Assembly: GCF_001632745.1 (NCBI RefSeq)
Contig: NZ_LQRT01000060.1
Coordinates: 266,357 to 330,356, forward strand
Reading direction: 5' to 3'
From: Aquimarina aggregata
GTDB lineage: Bacteria; Bacteroidota; Bacteroidia; Flavobacteriales; Flavobacteriaceae
Length of the DNA: 64,000 nt
The notes beneath the pieces are model-generated. The model searched no databases and was not told the DNA's origin. It saw only the letters and a program-made list of their open reading frames with translations. This document shows, piece by piece, positions 16,294 through 26,114 of this stretch. How positions within the stretch are numbered: position 1 is the first letter of the stretch; each line of letters starts with the position of its first letter. The translations under genes were made by a program, and so were the position numbers.

Positions 16294-18666
16294 TTATTGA
16301 GGCAAGGTTTTGCTCACAGCTAAAGTATCCTCCTTTTTTTCTACATATTCCTGCAAAGCAAAACTTTTTTTGATCACTACAGCATCATTTACAATAAAAG
16401 GTTTGGGCATCATTGTAGTTTCTCTTTTAGGTACAGAAAAAAGCGCATTGGTAAGGAGATCATAAGACGATTCGTAGAATACGAATTTCGGCAATGAATC
16501 TTTATGAAATTCCATTTGTAATTCTAAAGGCTCATTTTTATGTACAAAATAGGACAACAAATGTTCTTTCCATCTTTTGGTAAATGCATTATAAGTTATA
16601 CTATCAGAATATTCAAAATCAGTAGCTGTTTCTCCATTAACTTTTAAGTTTTTAAAATTAAAAACGGTTTCATTAAAGATGTCTATTCTATTTATATCTC
16701 GTTGTGGCGCGATACATAGATCTACATATCTATGATTTCCAATAATAGTATCTTTACTGATGTCTAACTTTGATTGACGTATGTTTTTTGTAGGGGCTTG
16801 ATTAGCATAGGTAAATGAGCGTCCGTATTTACTAATTAGTGTATTTGCATTGTAAGTTTCTGCAATATTTTCATCAGCATTAATATAATTTTCGGTCCAA
16901 GGGTCCGGGTGTTTGTCATAAGATGCCCAAACCGCTTTATTTTGATCTGCATCAAGTATATAAATAAGACTATTGGGTTTTTGTCTATTTTCTGTCGTAT
17001 CGGATTTTATGTGAGTTGTAATCAATAAAACTAAAGTAAGAACAAGACCAATATTACCAACAAGATTTTTTCGTTTATAGAACCCAAAAACAGGTAATAA
17101 TATTCCAAATAATAGTACAGACAATATAGCTGATACATAAAGAATATTTAATCCTAAAGCAACCGGAAATGACGCAATAAATGGTGAAAGAAGAAAAATT
17201 GATGGAAATGCTAGAATTACCATTAAGTAAGGGTTAGGTTTCTTTTGTCTTATCAAGACAAAGAAAGAAAGTAATCCAAAAAGCATAATGATTATAAAAT
17301 AACTTGCACCCTTTAGATATACGGCCGACATGATCGAAATTACTAACCACATAAATAAGGGAGCAATCATTAAACTGGTTAGTTTTTCAGGTTTTCCAAA
17401 TCTGGCATATACTTTAAAGCAAATTGAAACTGAAAACACAATGAATAGGGCAATGTATATATAGCCATTATACGTAAATCCATGCTGTATTTCCTGATAT
17501 TGGGGGTAGATTATTTTAAACAATTCCCAAAGTCCAAAGGTGAGAAACCCAGCAAGATTTAATGCTAATAGAAACAGACCAAAACCTTTTAAAACAGAAG
17601 AAAATTGAATTCTATAGGCAAATTTGGCATAAATAATCAATGCGATAAATAAAACAATTGATATGATTAACAATATATAAATCCAGCTAAAAGGATATTT
17701 TACAAGTTTGAAAATTGGGATGTTAAAATAAATATAGTCTTTATCAGACTTTAGATTAGTGATATCTGCTTCAGAAAAATAAGATATTAGAGGCATTAGA
17801 TAGTTTCCTTGATGCTGTAAGGTTGTAAGATCTAAATTTTGCCATGTATCATTTGCAGTATGATAATCAAAATGGTCATCTATAAAGGCAAAGTTAAAAC
17901 CTTCTATATCCCCTTGTTCTCTTAGTACAGTAAGGTCTGTATCGTTAGGTAACATTTTGTAAATACTATATGCTAACGAATTGGTTACAGGGTATCGTAC
18001 TCCTGCTTTAGAAAACTCTTCAATCATTTTCCCATTTTTCCCATTGGTCTCTATAAGCATATATGAATCTCCACCGCTCCCTCTAGATTCAAAATTAAGA
18101 GTAAGCCCTATATTTTTACTCCATTCGTGTTTTTTGACAAAAAGATCTGCTCCATTAAGTCCTAATTCTTCTCCATCGGTAATACAAATAATGATATCAT
18201 TTTTTGGTGTTTTATTAGTTGCAAGATATGCTCTAATACCTTCCAAAATTGTTGCAACCCCACTTGCGGCATCACTTGCACCAAAAGAGGAGTGTTGAGA
18301 GCTATCATAATGAGACATTATCATTAATGCTTTACCATTACTACTTCCTTTTATTTTGGCAAGGATATTTTGTGGCCTGCTACAGTTGCCTGATTTACCA
18401 ATAGAAAACCCTTCTTGAATTTGAGGCTGTAGCCCCATTTTAGATAATTCATTTACAATATATGATTTAGCTTCCTCGTGGGCAGGACTTCCTAGGTAAT
18501 GAGGTTTTTCTGCAATGCTTTTGACATGCTCCAGCGCGCGTAGGGTAGAAAATTCTTGTTTAGGTGTGTTAAGATCTGTTATGGTATGTGATTTACTACT
18601 ATGAAAAGTATAGTAGATAGAAATTATGATGAGAAAAAGGGTAATTAATGAGGGAAACTTGCGCAT
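16294..18666 (-). CDS. M28-family zinc peptidase with multi-span membrane domain
   Basis: A 790-residue protein. After an N-terminal anchor (about residues 7-23), residues 45-300 form an M28 aminopeptidase: MSHYDSS gives the first metal ligand, GASDAASG the bridging aspartate, DGEELGLNGA the catalytic glutamates, FESRG another ligand and the final histidine falls in DDHFDYHTANDTW. Residues about 325-560 hold roughly eight membrane segments, followed by a beta-rich C-terminal domain. The arrangement resembles eukaryotic ERMP1/Fxna and its bacteroidetal relatives. The peptidase domain should face the periplasm. Substrates unknown. Confidence 0.88.
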   Translation of the reverse strand: MRKFPSLITLFLIIISIYYTFHSSKSHTITDLNTPKQEFSTLRALEHVKSIAEKPHYLGSPAHEEAKSYIVNELSKMGLQPQIQEGFSIGKSGNCSRPQNILAKIKGSSNGKALMIMSHYDSSQHSSFGASDAASGVATILEGIRAYLATNKTPKNDIIICITDGEELGLNGADLFVKKHEWSKNIGLTLNFESRGSGGDSYMLIETNGKNGKMIEEFSKAGVRYPVTNSLAYSIYKMLPNDTDLTVLREQGDIEGFNFAFIDDHFDYHTANDTWQNLDLTTLQHQGNYLMPLISYFSEADITNLKSDKDYIYFNIPIFKLVKYPFSWIYILLIISIVLFIALIIYAKFAYRIQFSSVLKGFGLFLLALNLAGFLTFGLWELFKIIYPQYQEIQHGFTYNGYIYIALFIVFSVSICFKVYARFGKPEKLTSLMIAPLFMWLVISIMSAVYLKGASYFIIIMLFGLLSFFVLIRQKKPNPYLMVILAFPSIFLLSPFIASFPVALGLNILYVSAILSVLLFGILLPVFGFYKRKNLVGNIGLVLTLVLLITTHIKSDTTENRQKPNSLIYILDADQNKAVWASYDKHPDPWTENYINADENIAETYNANTLISKYGRSFTYANQAPTKNIRQSKLDISKDTIIGNHRYVDLCIAPQRDINRIDIFNETVFNFKNLKVNGETATDFEYSDSITYNAFTKRWKEHLLSYFVHKNEPLELQMEFHKDSLPKFVFYESSYDLLTNALFSVPKRETTMMPKPFIVNDAVVIKKSFALQEYVEKKEDTLAVSKTLPQ

Positions 18667-18888
18667 TGTGTATTGGTTTTGTTAAAGGTAAGAAAAACGC
18701 TACAATTATTAAACTAATGCCAATTTAAAATGAATATTGTTACTACACGTTTATTGATATCTTGTAATTAAAAAAGAAACGTTAAGAATGTGTCAAAAAT
18801 CAGGTTTGAAATGTGCGAAAGTTCTAATGTAATTTGAATAAGTAATTGGGAATCACTATATTTAAGATTCACTAAATCACTAATTAAT

Positions 18889-19356
18889 ATGGGAATAATC
18901 AGTTTTCAAGGGGCTCGATCTAAGACTAAGAAGCAAGACGAGACACAAATAAAAGTTTCGGATTATATGACAAGAGATCTGATTACATTTAGCCCAAATC
19001 AACCAGTTATGGAAGTAATTGAAACCCTAGTCAAGCATAAGATCTCTGGGGGGCCGGTTGTAAATGATCAAAATCAATTACTGGGTATAATCTCTGAAGG
19101 AGATTGTATTAAACAATTAAACGAAAGTCGTTATTATAACATGCCTATTGACGATGCTACAGTCGATAAATTTATGGTTAAGGATGTCGAAACAATAGAT
19201 GGAAATCTTAATATTTTCGATGCGGCCAATAAATTTATCCAGACAAAGAGAAGACGTTTTCCTATCCTTGAAGATGGAAAATTAGTCGGTCAAATAAGTC
19301 AAAAAGATGTTATGAAAGCAGCATTAAGGATGAATAGCCAAAATTGGCATAAGTGA
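18889..19356 (+). CDS. Tandem CBS-domain protein
   Basis: A 155-residue cytoplasmic protein made of two CBS domains. The first begins at VSDYMTRDLITFSPNQP and includes SGGPVVNDQNQLLGIISEGD; the second begins at VDKFMVKDVETIDGN and ends LVGQISQKDVMKA. Such pairs bind adenosine nucleotides and usually regulate a partner. No partner is adjacent, and the gene stands alone with its own terminator, so the role is open. Confidence 0.88.
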   Translation: MGIISFQGARSKTKKQDETQIKVSDYMTRDLITFSPNQPVMEVIETLVKHKISGGPVVNDQNQLLGIISEGDCIKQLNESRYYNMPIDDATVDKFMVKDVETIDGNLNIFDAANKFIQTKRRRFPILEDGKLVGQISQKDVMKAALRMNSQNWHK

Positions 19357-19375
19357 CACAAACGTCAATGCTATT

Positions 19376-19414
19376 AAAAGGTACAAAGCCGTTAAGGATT
19401 TGTACCTTTTTTTT
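19376..19414. terminator. Intrinsic terminator, CBS gene and convergent zinc-ribbon gene
   Basis: A 12-bp perfect stem (19376-19387 with 19399-19410), an 11-nt loop and a T run on the plus strand. An A run precedes the stem, so it can serve both convergent genes. Confidence 0.85.
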
Positions 19415-19760
19415 AATTTCTTTTTACCAAGGCATAAAATTCATTTTCTAAAGGTAAATACCCCTGATCATACACAAAATAATAGGTATTGCCAGTTTTG
19501 GTTACATAAATGCTTGTAAAATGTTGAAAATCGAAACCTTTGGCAATAAGCCTCGCTTTGGTTGTCTTAGTTTTTTCATTTGGATTAAGAGCTTCGAGAA
19601 TACGGTAATTTTTGCGCAGTAAATTATTAATATTACGAACTAAATTTTTACTGTCTTTATTTAATTGATTATTGAAAGCATTTCGGCAGTAGTCACTACA
19701 GAATTTTTTATCTGCACGACCAATAATTCTATCTCCGCATACGGGACACTCTTTTTGCAT
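19413..19760 (-). CDS. Small zinc-ribbon protein (treble-clef N-terminus)
   Basis: A 115-residue protein. The N-terminus has CPVCGDRI and then FCSDYCRNAFNNQ, four cysteines positioned for a zinc treble-clef or ribbon. A helical middle and a C-terminal region with strands GNTYYFVYDQGYLPL follow. Similar short zinc proteins are widespread in Flavobacteriia with no defined role; nucleic-acid binding is a guess. It is monocistronic. Confidence 0.75.
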   Translation of the reverse strand: MQKECPVCGDRIIGRADKKFCSDYCRNAFNNQLNKDSKNLVRNINNLLRKNYRILEALNPNEKTKTTKARLIAKGFDFQHFTSIYVTKTGNTYYFVYDQGYLPLENEFYALVKRN

Positions 19761-19834
19761 CTTAATTCTTCATTTAAAGGTCAATATACTAATAAATATC
19801 CGTGTACAAATGACTAAGCGAATTTCAGTAGTGT

Positions 19835-20737
19835 TTAAAAGAAGATACTTTGTGCCAATCTAAAGGTATTTGCATGAGCTTCTATAATGATTTTTATATC
19901 AGGAGAGTATCCCCCGCCCATAGCACACATTACAGGAATATTGTGATCAAAACAAGTTTGTAACACAAATCGATCCCGTTCTTCGCAACCCTTTAGGGTA
20001 CAACCTAATTTTCCCAATTTATCTGTATTTAAAATATCAACTCCTGAAAGATAATAGATAAAATCTGGCTGTTGGTCTCGGATAAGCTTAGGTAATGTTT
20101 CTTTTAGAGCCTTTAGATAAGAATCATCATTAGTTTGATCTGAAAGCGCTATATCCAGATCAGATTTTTCTTTTTTAAAAGGGTAATTATTTGCTCCGTG
20201 CATCGAGAAGGTAAATACACTAGGATCATTTTTAAAAATTTCTGCAGTTCCGTTTCCTTGATGTACATCAAGATCTACAATTAGTACTTTTTTTACGAGC
20301 TCTTTTTCTAAAAGATATCGAGCGCCAATGGCTTGATCATTAAATAAGCAAAAAGCTTCTCCGTGATCTGTATAGGCATGATGAGTGCCTCCTGCTATAT
20401 TCATTGCGATACCATACTGCAGCGCATATTCAGAGGCCTTTATCGTACCGTCTGCTATAATGATCTCTCGATCAACCAACTCTTTGGATAATGGGAACCC
20501 TATTTTTCTAGCTACTTTTGGGATTAAAGATAATTCGATCAGACTTTTATAGTATTCTTCCGTATGAATGGCTAAAATAGGTTTTGAATCTGGAATTTCA
20601 GGTTCAAAAAAATTATCTACCGTACAAGTTCCTTCATGTAACAACTGTTTAGGTAACAACTCATATTTAATCATCGGAAACCTATGCTTTTCAGGCAAAG
20701 GATGTGTGTAGATTGGATGATAGGCTATTTTGAGCAT
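19835..20737 (-). CDS. Histone deacetylase-family deacetylase
   Basis: A 300-residue arginase/deacetylase-fold enzyme. The catalytic double histidine is in GGTHHAYTDHGEAFC, zinc ligands lie in DLDVHQGNGT, and SGVDILNTDKLG supplies the last aspartate. Bacterial members deacetylate small amines or acetyl-lysines. I chose the ATG at 20737 (MLKIAYHP), the usual start position for the family; an ATG ten codons upstream would overlap the preceding gene. The gene follows the 490-residue exported protein on the same strand with 19 bp between them. Confidence 0.9.
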   Translation of the reverse strand: MLKIAYHPIYTHPLPEKHRFPMIKYELLPKQLLHEGTCTVDNFFEPEIPDSKPILAIHTEEYYKSLIELSLIPKVARKIGFPLSKELVDREIIIADGTIKASEYALQYGIAMNIAGGTHHAYTDHGEAFCLFNDQAIGARYLLEKELVKKVLIVDLDVHQGNGTAEIFKNDPSVFTFSMHGANNYPFKKEKSDLDIALSDQTNDDSYLKALKETLPKLIRDQQPDFIYYLSGVDILNTDKLGKLGCTLKGCEERDRFVLQTCFDHNIPVMCAMGGGYSPDIKIIIEAHANTFRLAQSIFF

Positions 20738-20756
20738 GTAAAAAATTATTAAATAT

Positions 20757-22229
20757 TCAATCCTCAAATTTTCTTAGAAAATACTTTTTGTGAAGAGAAT
20801 TATAATATCCATGTATAAAATAGTCATTAAATTTAAAAACAGTCTCGGCTTTTTTATTAAAAAGTATACCGTCAGAAAATTCTTTAATATGATCAAAGGC
20901 ATTTACAGCTACTTCTCCTTGAACATGTGTGATGTTTTCATCAAATAAACAATCAATACGAGTAGATTTTGTATGTGTGTAGCCCGAATATGCATAAAAT
21001 GTCGGTGTTACGAATGTATTTCCTAAGCCAGCAACTGCCCCGCCTATTGCTCCAAACCCAACCATTGGCATACCAAATCCACCACCACCTGCAGCAATTT
21101 CCTTTACACCTCCCAAAGTAACGCGTATGGTATCTTGTTTATGTAGTACAGAAACAGCAATGTTGGATAGTGCAATTTTTCGTAAGAATTTTTGAGTTTT
21201 TTCCATTTCACGGTGTGAATTGTAATATCCTCCTTCCTGAATAATAGGAGTGTTCTTGAAAGAAATTGAGTCTTCTTTTTGTAAAGTAATTTCTTTTATT
21301 ATTTTTTTAGAGTCTAAATCAGTTACATTGAATTTCATTTCACCTCGCATACCACTAATTTGATAGAGTAGTTTCTTTGATAAAAAAGAGTTTGATTTAA
21401 CAAATTGTTTATTGTTTCTATTAACACCATCCAATTGAGGTTTTTCAATAGAGGTAAGATCAAAGCTATTTGTTTTAAGATCAAGGGTAATAAGTTGACT
21501 ATATCGATTGCTAATATCCAGTGATAATATAATACGATCATCCTGTATGTAAAGTTTTGTTTTTTTTGAGCTAGCTTCTAAAGCATTAGGGATGTCAGAT
21601 TCTATGCGCTCAATATTAAGTTTAGAGCTATTTAATGAAGCGAAAGCCCTGTACAGTAGCATTGGTTTATCATATTTATCAAAGAAAATCTCATTTGTAA
21701 GATCATACTCCAAAGTTTCTATATTGGCAGCCTTTTTTATCTTGTGAACGTTTATTTTTGAAGTTTTAGGGATAAGGGTGAGTATAAAAATTTGATTCTT
21801 ATGGGCAAAAGCTTCTAAATAACGTTCATTTTTTGATAAAATAGGAGTAGTTATTAAATCAGTTGTCTTTGTTTGCGAATCAATTGTAATAAGTTCTAAT
21901 TTCTTTTTAGAGTTATTTGATACTAAAAATAAATATTGTCCATTATTTGATTCTACAGCATCAATGATGTTTTTTGCTTGGGTTTTTGGTCTTTCAAATT
22001 TTAGTTGATCAAGTAAATTAAACGTTTTGTCATATTTATTTAAGTACATTGTTTTGCGGTCTACAATAAACAATGATAATTCTTTTGAAACTGAATTTAT
22101 AATTGGAATAGACTCTCTTCGATCACTTAGACCACCTTTTAAACGTAATGGGTTTTCAGAAATTACTTCCTGAGAAAAAAGAGAAACGAAAGAGAATAGT
22201 AAAAATAAAACTGTGATATGCTTTTTCAT
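20757..22229 (-). CDS. Exported protein of unknown function, 490 aa
   Basis: A signal peptide (residues 1-20, ending LFSQ) is followed by a beta-rich protein with regularly spaced short strands such as YLFLVSN and QIFILTLIP, suggesting a propeller-like fold. A glycine-rich hydrophobic segment (AAGGGGFGMPMVGFGAIGGAV, about residues 378-398) lies in the C-terminal third and may insert in a membrane. I recognise no family. It may be cotranscribed with the deacetylase gene downstream. Confidence 0.65.
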   Translation of the reverse strand: MKKHITVLFLLFSFVSLFSQEVISENPLRLKGGLSDRRESIPIINSVSKELSLFIVDRKTMYLNKYDKTFNLLDQLKFERPKTQAKNIIDAVESNNGQYLFLVSNNSKKKLELITIDSQTKTTDLITTPILSKNERYLEAFAHKNQIFILTLIPKTSKINVHKIKKAANIETLEYDLTNEIFFDKYDKPMLLYRAFASLNSSKLNIERIESDIPNALEASSKKTKLYIQDDRIILSLDISNRYSQLITLDLKTNSFDLTSIEKPQLDGVNRNNKQFVKSNSFLSKKLLYQISGMRGEMKFNVTDLDSKKIIKEITLQKEDSISFKNTPIIQEGGYYNSHREMEKTQKFLRKIALSNIAVSVLHKQDTIRVTLGGVKEIAAGGGGFGMPMVGFGAIGGAVAGLGNTFVTPTFYAYSGYTHTKSTRIDCLFDENITHVQGEVAVNAFDHIKEFSDGILFNKKAETVFKFNDYFIHGYYNSLHKKYFLRKFED

Positions 22230-22306
22230 AAAAATGGTTATATACTCTTATGAATGTCATAAGAGTCACATTTGTTACCTATAAGTGCCGTATATGTTAG
22301 AAAAAA

Positions 22307-24373
22307 TTAATTAACTACTGCACCAGGGTTTACATTATCTTCATCAGGATTTAAGAATACAATTTTACCTTCTGGGTTTTCGGTCATTAAAATCATACCT
22401 TCACTTTCTACCCCACGCAACTTTCTTGGGGCAAGGTTTACCAGTACAGTTACTTTTTTACCAATTATTTCTTCTGGAGTAAAGTGTTCTGCAATACCAG
22501 AAACAATGGTTCTTACATTGATTCCTGTATCGACTTTAAGCACGAGTAATTTTTTAGCTTTAGCCATTTTTTCGGCTTCTATAATTGTACCGATTCTCAT
22601 GTCTAATTTGGTAAAATCATCAAAAGTGGCTGTTTCCTTTTGTGGTTCTACCACCTTGTTTTCGGCTTCGTTAGCTTTTTTGGTAGCTTCTAGTTTATCT
22701 AGTTGTTTTTGGATATCTGTATCTTCAATTTTTGAGAACAGAAGTGTTCCTTTTTCAATTTTGTGTCCTGCAGGAAGCAAAACATCTTTTGAAGCAATTT
22801 CATTCCATTGTGTTTCAATGTTATTTGAAGAAATTGCAAGAATAGCATCTAATTTTTTAGAAGTAAAAGGTAAAAAAGGCTCAGATAACGTGGTTAGTGC
22901 TGATGCAATTTGTAAAGCAACATACATTACTGTTTTAGTACGCTCTTCATCTGTTTTAATTGTTTTCCAGGGTTCTTCGTCTGCGAGATATTTGTTTCCT
23001 AGTCGTGCTACGTTCATCAATTCCTGACTAGCTTCTCTAAATCTATATCGCTCTATAGAGCTTGATATAACAGCCGGATATGCTTTTAATTCAGTTAATG
23101 TCTGTTCGTCAATTTCGGAAAATTTGCTTGGGGTGGGAACAACCCCATCATAGTACTTATTTGTTAATACGACTACACGATTAATGAAGTTTCCAAAAAT
23201 AGCAACTAGTTCGTTGTTATTTCTAGCCTGAAAATCTTTCCATGTAAAATCATTATCCTTAGTCTCTGGAGCATTAGCAGTAAGCGCATAACGCAATACA
23301 TCTTGTTGATTTGGGAATTCTTCTAGGTATTCATGAAGCCATACTGCCCAATTTTTGGAAGTAGATAATTTATTGCCTTCAAGGTTTAAAAACTCATTGG
23401 CAGGCACATTTTCAGGTAAAATATAACTTCCTTCTGCTTTTAGCATACTAGGAAAAATAATACAATGAAAAACAATATTGTCCTTGCCTATAAAATGTAC
23501 AAGCTTAGTATTTTTATCTTTCCAGTACGGTTCCCAATCTTTTCCTTCTCGTGCAGCCCACTCTTTGGTAGATGATATATAACCAATAGGCGCGTCAAAC
23601 CAAACGTATAGTACTTTTCCTTCGGCTCCTTCAACCGGAACAGGAATCCCCCAATCCAAATCTCGAGTAACGGCTCTAGGTCTAAGACCATCATCTACCC
23701 AGGATTTGATTTGTCCATATACATTGGTTTTCCAATCTTTTTTGTGACCTACCAATACCCATTCTTTTAGAAAATCTTCATATTGATCTAGTGGTAAAAA
23801 CCAGTGTTTTGTTTGTTTTAAAATAGGCTTAGCACCAGAAATAGTAGATTTTGGATTGATAAGATCGGTAGCATTAAGAGAACTACCACAGTTTTCACAT
23901 TGATCTCCGTAGGCTTCTTCGTTTCCACATTTTGGACAGGTTCCTGTTACAAATCTGTCTGCAAGAAATTGATCAGCTTCTGGATCATATAATTGTTCAG
24001 AAGTCTCTTCTACAAATTTACCATCCTCATACATTTTTTTAAAAAATTCTGATGCGGTATCATGATGAATAGGGGCAGAGGTTCTGGAATAGTTATTAAA
24101 AGAAATTCCGAAATCTTCGAAAGATTTTTTAATTATTGCATGATATTTATCAATAATTACTTGTGGCGAAACACCTTCTTTTTTGGCACGCATAGGTATT
24201 GCAGCTCCATGTTCGTCACTACCACAGATAAAAGCAACATCATTGCCGGTAATTCTTAGATAACGAGAGTAAATGTCTGCAGGCACATAAACTCCTGCCA
24301 AATGACCTATATGAATTGGACCGTTAGTATACGGTAATGCTGCTGTAATGGTGTATCTCCCTTGTGTGCTCAT
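22307..24373 (-). CDS. metG: Methionyl-tRNA synthetase
   Basis: A 688-residue class I synthetase. The HIGH-type motif is HIGHLAG near residue 20, the zinc knuckle is CPKCGNEEAYGDQCENCG, and the KMSKS-type loop reads NKLSTSKNW, the KLSTS form that I take as normal here. The C-terminus (about residues 580-688) is a fused EMAP/Trbp-type tRNA-binding domain (FDDFTKLDMRIGTIIEAEK) promoting dimerisation. It charges tRNA-Met. I chose the ATG at 24373 (MSTQGRYTIT); an ORF start 22 codons upstream gives an implausible leader. Confidence 0.96.
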   Translation of the reverse strand: MSTQGRYTITAALPYTNGPIHIGHLAGVYVPADIYSRYLRITGNDVAFICGSDEHGAAIPMRAKKEGVSPQVIIDKYHAIIKKSFEDFGISFNNYSRTSAPIHHDTASEFFKKMYEDGKFVEETSEQLYDPEADQFLADRFVTGTCPKCGNEEAYGDQCENCGSSLNATDLINPKSTISGAKPILKQTKHWFLPLDQYEDFLKEWVLVGHKKDWKTNVYGQIKSWVDDGLRPRAVTRDLDWGIPVPVEGAEGKVLYVWFDAPIGYISSTKEWAAREGKDWEPYWKDKNTKLVHFIGKDNIVFHCIIFPSMLKAEGSYILPENVPANEFLNLEGNKLSTSKNWAVWLHEYLEEFPNQQDVLRYALTANAPETKDNDFTWKDFQARNNNELVAIFGNFINRVVVLTNKYYDGVVPTPSKFSEIDEQTLTELKAYPAVISSSIERYRFREASQELMNVARLGNKYLADEEPWKTIKTDEERTKTVMYVALQIASALTTLSEPFLPFTSKKLDAILAISSNNIETQWNEIASKDVLLPAGHKIEKGTLLFSKIEDTDIQKQLDKLEATKKANEAENKVVEPQKETATFDDFTKLDMRIGTIIEAEKMAKAKKLLVLKVDTGINVRTIVSGIAEHFTPEEIIGKKVTVLVNLAPRKLRGVESEGMILMTENPEGKIVFLNPDEDNVNPGAVVN

Positions 24374-24422
24374 AATGCTAAAAAATAAGGCACAAAGGTA
24401 ATAAAAACCACTACAAGATATA

Positions 24423-24461
24423 ACCATTAGCCGATTCAAAATATTTGGATCGGCTAATGGT
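24423..24461 (-). terminator. Stem-loop after the DUF1800/DUF1501 operon
   Basis: Arms 24423-24435 and 24449-24461 are 13-bp perfect reverse complements around a 13-nt loop, just past the DUF1501 gene and ahead of metG. There is no strong T run, so termination may be weak or factor-assisted. Confidence 0.6.
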
Positions 24462-24475
24462 AGTATTTATTGAAT

Positions 24476-26107
24476 TTATGAAATAATAATAGATTTGCTA
24501 AACTCACCGTTATTGGTCTCAATACGATATACATACGGGCCGGTACTTAGTCTTGTATTTGCAGATTCTTTTACATTAATGACAAGATTTACACCTTCCA
24601 TAAGCATCTCATTACTTAATGTTGCGACCTTTTGTCCTACAACATTATATAAAGAAACATCTATATGCGTTGTTTGCGGAGATACGATATTAATAAATGT
24701 TTGACTATCACTATATGTAGGAATATGTGTTAACGTTTCTCCATCTGTAGGGATATTAGGATTGGTACCTGAACAGTTGAATCCTAAGTCAAGCGATTCA
24801 AAGGGACCACCATCAGTATCTAATAAGGATCGTCCGACCAGACCTTCGTCAATGCATAGCCAATCTTTCATTACAGTGGCATATACACGTCTAAAATCCA
24901 TAGTGTTTGATACGTTTCCTCCACGAGTTAAACTGTTTAAGTCAGGATGTTCCCCTACAAAACCATTTCCGTTTAGCGCAGTTCCAAAAAACATAGTTGG
25001 TGCTGCGGTACCATGATCGGTACCCAAAGAACCATTTTCTCTAAATCGTCTACCAAACTCTGACATAGTCATCGTAAGTACCTTATCATCCCAGCCAGCG
25101 GCTGTTAAATCGGCATAGAAATTACTTATAGCCTCAGAGAAGGATGTAAGTAATTGTTGGTGTCTTTGCGTTTGGTTATTGTGTGTATCAAAACCTCCTA
25201 AGGTTACTAAAAATACTTTAGTACCAAGATTTCCTTTAATCAACCTAGAAATGATGCTAAACTGTCTTCCTAAACTGTCATCTAGATAACCACCAAAATC
25301 GGTAGATCTCTCGTAGGCTGCACTAATTACATCTGCATAATTAAATGTAGTATTGGTGGCTTCTCTTAAATATCTTACTTTATCATCATAAGTACATTCA
25401 TCTAAACCATCAAGATTATAAAAAGTTTCATTTTCTATGATTTGAAGTAATCTTCTAGGGTCTGAAACTGCAAAAGAATAATCACTTTGCGGACCTTTAA
25501 AAATTAAATTACCAATACTTCCTATCTGAATAGACGGTGGGCTTGGTGGCGGATTAAAAAAGTAATCAGGATAAATTTCGCCAAAATACCTACCCATGAA
25601 ACCTGTTCGATCATCATCTTGTAGATTCGTATTGGCATAAATATCAGAACCTTTAAAGTGAGATAATGATGAATCTTCATATCCAACACCATGAACAACT
25701 TTCATTTGGCCATCACCCCAAACGCCTTCTAATTTATTCATTGGTTTAGGCATGGCAAAGTCTTCATTAAGATTGATAAACTCACTAGGAGGTATTCGTA
25801 TTAATGGTCTGGCATTGGCATATACGTCATAGTCATATACAGGGATGATGGTATTAAAACCATCATTACCGCCACTTAGACGGACAAAAACACAAATATT
25901 CTCATTATTTGTGGCTTGACTTAATGCAATAGATAATGGGGATGGTCTTGACACCGATAAAGGAGTGTTGGCAAGCATCATTGAGCCTCCACCAACAAGA
26001 CCAAGAGCCTGAAGAAATGATCTTCGGTTCCATTTTTTATGATCATCGGTATTACAATTACCGTCTTTATCTAATTTTATATTTTGATTGTGATTCGTTT
26101 GACACAT
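24476..26107 (-). CDS. DUF1501 exported protein with T9SS sorting domain
   Basis: A 543-residue protein. The N-terminus (KKWNRRSFLQALGLVGG) resembles a twin-arginine signal. The body is a DUF1501 sulfatase/phosphatase-like domain, with VRLSGGNDGFNTI, LSHFKGSDIY, TLGGFDTHNNQT and MTMSEFGRRFRENG as recognisable blocks. The last ~90 residues are a type A T9SS C-terminal domain (LYNVVGQKVATL and SKSIIIS). The protein should be exported to the periplasm and then moved to the surface by the type IX secretion system. It starts 7 bp after the DUF1800 gene, its usual partner. Confidence 0.9.
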   Translation of the reverse strand: MCQTNHNQNIKLDKDGNCNTDDHKKWNRRSFLQALGLVGGGSMMLANTPLSVSRPSPLSIALSQATNNENICVFVRLSGGNDGFNTIIPVYDYDVYANARPLIRIPPSEFINLNEDFAMPKPMNKLEGVWGDGQMKVVHGVGYEDSSLSHFKGSDIYANTNLQDDDRTGFMGRYFGEIYPDYFFNPPPSPPSIQIGSIGNLIFKGPQSDYSFAVSDPRRLLQIIENETFYNLDGLDECTYDDKVRYLREATNTTFNYADVISAAYERSTDFGGYLDDSLGRQFSIISRLIKGNLGTKVFLVTLGGFDTHNNQTQRHQQLLTSFSEAISNFYADLTAAGWDDKVLTMTMSEFGRRFRENGSLGTDHGTAAPTMFFGTALNGNGFVGEHPDLNSLTRGGNVSNTMDFRRVYATVMKDWLCIDEGLVGRSLLDTDGGPFESLDLGFNCSGTNPNIPTDGETLTHIPTYSDSQTFINIVSPQTTHIDVSLYNVVGQKVATLSNEMLMEGVNLVINVKESANTRLSTGPYVYRIETNNGEFSKSIIIS

Positions 26108-26114
26108 AGCAATT

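Noticed and set aside
22506..23027. A 173-codon frame antisense to metG
   Set aside because: Entirely inside metG, with composition typical of a shadow frame.
23200..23420. Loss of the canonical KMSKS in metG (reads KLSTS)
   Set aside because: I take KLSTS as a normal form for MetG of this group, not a defect.
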